A stretch of DNA of 7,514 nt from Desulfovibrionaceae bacterium UBA3823 (GTDB taxonomy: Bacteria > Desulfobacterota > Desulfovibrionia > Desulfovibrionales > Desulfovibrionaceae). This document shows, in pieces, positions 5,386-7,514 of this stretch (position 1 is the first letter of the stretch; each line of letters begins with the position of its first letter). The position numbers and the translations under genes are program-made. The stretch is taken from assembly GCA_002369295.1 (NCBI GenBank), contig DFDR01000199.1, forward strand, positions 1-7,514, written 5' to 3'. The notes below the pieces were generated by a model that did no database searches, was not told where the DNA came from, and saw only the letters and a list, made by a program, of their open reading frames with translations.

Positions 5386-6666
5386 GTGCGGCTCCGCTCC
5401 TTCCGCATCACGGTCGAAGGCGACGAGGCCGGCGCCTGCCGGTCGCTCCTCGAGGCCGAAGGCTACCGCTTCGAGCCCGAGCCCTTCTCGGACCGCTGCT
5501 GGCGCCTCGCCGAGGAGCCGGCTCCGCTGGGAGGCTCGCTCGCCTCGCGCTTCGGCTTCGTCTACATCCAGGACCGGTCCTCCATGCTCCCCCCGCTGGC
5601 GCTGGCGCCGGCGCCCGGCGAGACCGTGCTCGACATGTGCTCGAGCCCCGGCAGCAAGACGGGCTTCCTCTGCCAGCTCGCCGGCCCCTCGGGCTTCGTC
5701 CTGGCCAACGAGGCCTCCCATTCGAGGCTCTTCACCCTGCGCTCGAACCTGCGCGCCATGAACTTTCTCCAGGCAGGCACCTGCTCCTTCGAGGGGCAGT
5801 CCCTGCCGCTCCGCGCCGGCTCCCTGGCCTGCATCCAGCTCGATCCGCCCTGCTCGGGCTGGGGCACGGTGGAAAAGCACCCCCAGGCCGCCAGACTCTG
5901 GCAGGGCGACAAGATCAAGCCCCTGGTCGGCCTGCAGCGCCTGCTCCTGCACAAGGCCGCCCTGCTGCTCAAGGAAGGCGGCCGCGTGGTCTACTCCACC
6001 TGCACCACCAACAGCGACGAGAACGAGCGCCAGGTGGCCTGGGCCGAAGCCGAGCTCGGGCTTGTGCGCGAGCCCCTCGAGCCCTTCCCGGGCTTTCGCT
6101 TCGACGACAGGGAGGGAAGCTATGGCACCCTGCGCGTTGACGGCGAAAAGTCCGGCGCCCAGGGCTTCTTCGTGGCCAGGCTCGTCAAGCGGGGCGCGAC
6201 GCCCCCGCTGCCGGAGCAGGACGGCAAGGGCAAGGGCAAGGGCAAAGGCGTGCCACGAAAACCCAAGGCTTCCGCCCCCCTGCAGATCGTTCCCCGCCCA
6301 AGCCTTGCCTGCGCCAGCTTCGATCCGGCGCGGCTGCCGGACGGGGATGCGGCCGCCTTTGCCGGCACGGTGCGCTTCCTGCCAAGGGCATCGCAGGCGC
6401 TCATCCCCGAAGGCTTCGTCTGGCAGGCCGCCCCGCTCGGCAGGATCGGCGCCGGCGGCTTTGTCCCGGACGCGCGGCTGCGCTGCCTCATGCCGGCCGA
6501 GGGTCCCCGCATCGTGCTCGAGGAAACCGCAGACCTGCGGCGCCTGCTTGCCGGCACGAGCATGGCCTCGCCGATTGCCGGCGACGAAGCCAGCCTCTGG
6601 TGGCGGGATCTGCCGCTGGGGCGCGTTGCCCTGCGCCGGGGCAGGGTCGTGGCTGCCTTCAGCTAG
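5386..6666 (+). CDS. RsmB/RsmF-type (NOL1/NOP2/Sun) RNA cytosine-C5 methyltransferase
   Basis: A 426-residue protein starting with GTG; AGGA at 5372-5375 lies 10 bases upstream and no in-frame ATG precedes it after the HU stop. The S-adenosylmethionine-binding motif I is 'LDMCSSPGSKTGFL' (82-95), with an acidic residue E109 after the next strand. Motif IV 'LDPPCSGWGTVEK' gives D153 and C156, and motif VI 'VVYSTCTTNSDENE' gives nucleophile C206. Both cysteines of the two-cysteine m5C mechanism are present. There is no N-terminal NusB-like domain, so it is not a full RsmB. After a Gly-Lys linker (280-288) comes a C-terminal domain (about 300-426) ending 'WWRDLPLGRVALRRGRVVAAF', which recalls the PUA-like tail of RsmF/YebU-type enzymes. 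It probably methylates a cytosine in 16S rRNA or in tRNA; the exact target cannot be read from sequence. Confidence 0.92.
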   Translation: MRLRSFRITVEGDEAGACRSLLEAEGYRFEPEPFSDRCWRLAEEPAPLGGSLASRFGFVYIQDRSSMLPPLALAPAPGETVLDMCSSPGSKTGFLCQLAGPSGFVLANEASHSRLFTLRSNLRAMNFLQAGTCSFEGQSLPLRAGSLACIQLDPPCSGWGTVEKHPQAARLWQGDKIKPLVGLQRLLLHKAALLLKEGGRVVYSTCTTNSDENERQVAWAEAELGLVREPLEPFPGFRFDDREGSYGTLRVDGEKSGAQGFFVARLVKRGATPPLPEQDGKGKGKGKGVPRKPKASAPLQIVPRPSLACASFDPARLPDGDAAAFAGTVRFLPRASQALIPEGFVWQAAPLGRIGAGGFVPDARLRCLMPAEGPRIVLEETADLRRLLAGTSMASPIAGDEASLWWRDLPLGRVALRRGRVVAAFS

Positions 6667-6688
6667 CCGCGGGGCAGGGCGAGTGCAC

Positions 6689-6708
6689 GAAGCTGACGTG
6701 AAGCTGAC
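6689..6708 (+). repeat. Short tandem direct repeat before the ATPase-like gene
   Basis: GAAGCTGAC occurs twice (6689-6697 and 6700-6708) with a 2-base gap, a period of 11 bases, about one helical turn. It lies in the 61-base gap after the methyltransferase stop and about 20 bases before the next start. It may be chance, or paired binding sites for a regulator. Confidence 0.4.
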
Positions 6709-6727
6709 TAACGGATCGCCTAATCGC

Positions 6728-7514
6728 ATGAAGCTCCTCTCCGCACAGCCTTTCGATCCCGCCGCAAGCTTTGGCGGCAGGGACGCCGAGCTTGCGCAGC
6801 TGGCAGACTGGCTCGGTGCGGCCGGCTCCCGGCGCGCGCCAGTCCGCGCCCTCAGCGTCGAAGGCGCGCCGGGCTTTGGCGTGACGACGCTACTGAAGCG
6901 CTGCCTGCAGGGCCTGCCCTGCGCCTTTCTCGAGCTGGCCCCGACCTTCAAGGGCTCGGCCCTGGCCCTCGGCGCCCTGCTTGGCCAGCGCGTCCCGCCC
7001 GATCCCGAAAGCCTCTGCGAGGGGCTTGCCGAACTGGCTGCCAGGCGCGGCTTCAGCGAGCCCCTGATCCTCGACGGCTGGGACAGGCTCTGCCTCAGCC
7101 AGCCGGCCCTCACGCAGCTGCTCCTGGCCAGGCTCAAGGCCCGTCTGGCCAGGCAGGGCAGGGGCTCAAGCCAGGCCCTTGTCTTCGGCTGCTCGGGTCC
7201 CGGCTTTCCCCAGGGACGGGGACTTGCGGCCGGCATCGAGCGCCTTCAGCTCAAGCCCCTCAGCTTTGCCAGGCTGGCCGGGCTCTTTCCTGACTGGAGC
7301 GCCGGCGATCTGGTCTGGGCCCTGGCAGCCGTCGGCCCGCGCTGCTCGGCGCTGGCGCTGCTGCCCAAGGCCCCCTGCTTTCGGGAAAGCTTTCTCCAGG
7401 CACCCCAGGAGCGGCTCTGGCGCCAGCCCTGGCGGGCCTTCGTGCGGGCCGGCATCAGCGCCCGCCTCGGCATCCCGCTGCTGGAGGCGGCATCGGCCGC
7501 CGGAAGCGCAGGCC
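6728..7514 (+). CDS. P-loop ATPase-like protein with degenerate Walker motifs (3' end outside window)
   Basis: The frame is open from ATG 6728 to the right edge (262 codons). The opening 'FGGRDAELAQLADWL' (15-29) is the 'F.GR..EL..L' start of the archaeal-type ATPase_2/AAA family. 'VEGAPGFGVTT' (44-54) sits where Walker A (GxxGxGK[ST]) belongs, but V52 replaces the lysine. 'PLILDGWDRL' (112-121) is the Walker B site, with D116 kept and G117 in place of glutamate. 'ALVFGCSGPGF' (150-160) fits the strand carrying sensor 1, and 'LQLKPLSFARLAGLFP' (173-188) the 'KPLSF.EL..F.P' segment that follows in this family. Members usually carry a winged-helix C-terminal domain, which lies beyond the window. 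The missing residues suggest weak or no ATP hydrolysis. The start is uncertain: Shine-Dalgarno support is poor, and an in-frame GTG at 6698 is possible. The biological role is unknown. Confidence 0.78.
   Translation, partial: MKLLSAQPFDPAASFGGRDAELAQLADWLGAAGSRRAPVRALSVEGAPGFGVTTLLKRCLQGLPCAFLELAPTFKGSALALGALLGQRVPPDPESLCEGLAELAARRGFSEPLILDGWDRLCLSQPALTQLLLARLKARLARQGRGSSQALVFGCSGPGFPQGRGLAAGIERLQLKPLSFARLAGLFPDWSAGDLVWALAAVGPRCSALALLPKAPCFRESFLQAPQERLWRQPWRAFVRAGISARLGIPLLEAASAAGSAG

Noticed and set aside
5050..7236. Long minus-strand open frame of 728 codons
   Set aside because: It lies opposite the HU, methyltransferase and ATPase-like genes, all of which have family motifs on the plus strand. 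The minus product is low-complexity Ala/Gly/Arg-rich.

Overview
The window is GC-rich and gene-dense and contains no RNA gene, insertion sequence or CRISPR array that I can recognise. The closest fit is a Desulfovibrio-type sulfate reducer (Desulfobacterota, Desulfovibrionaceae-like). The reasons are a nikK-nikM-nikL nickel-uptake gene set, an HU/IHF-type protein with the 'KEYKSY.GRNP..GE' signature common in that group, and a multidomain c-di-GMP regulator with PAS-like repeats typical of anaerobes. This taxonomic reading is an inference from protein features only.

Layout. Positions 1-2414 (minus strand) hold most of a large regulator that runs off the left edge: receiver domain, degenerate GGDEF domain, intact EAL phosphodiesterase domain, then two tandem PAS-like repeats, the second cut by the window edge. 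A divergent intergenic region (2415-2739) holds candidate promoters for both directions and a terminator-like hairpin. Positions 2740-4886 (plus) form a three-gene operon: a secreted DUF4198 protein (NikK-like), a CbiM/NikM-type ECF substrate-binding membrane subunit, and a NikL-like protein with an Ala/Pro/Gln linker and one C-terminal membrane anchor. It closes at a 14-bp-stem hairpin (4912-4943). No energising subunits (NikQ/NikO) follow. Positions 5077-6666 (plus) hold an HU/IHF-family DNA-binding protein and, 15 bases later, an RsmB/RsmF-type RNA m5C methyltransferase. From 6728 to the right edge is the start of an ATPase-like gene of the 'F-G-R-x-x-E-L' P-loop family whose Walker A lysine and Walker B acidic residue are both replaced.

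How the genes relate. The nik genes should act together at the cytoplasmic membrane and periplasm in nickel (or cobalt) acquisition, feeding metalloenzymes such as hydrogenases. Both secreted partners are predicted to expose a histidine at the mature N-terminus, and the membrane subunit begins Met-His, a known metal-binding arrangement in this family. The regulator, the HU/methyltransferase pair and the ATPase-like gene appear to be independent units.

I did not find a clear-cut novel defence or mobile system. The most unusual points are the receiver/EAL protein with C-terminal PAS-like repeats, the nikKML operon without its ATPase genes, the strong hairpin abutting the nikM ribosome binding site, and the degenerate P-loop protein at the right edge.
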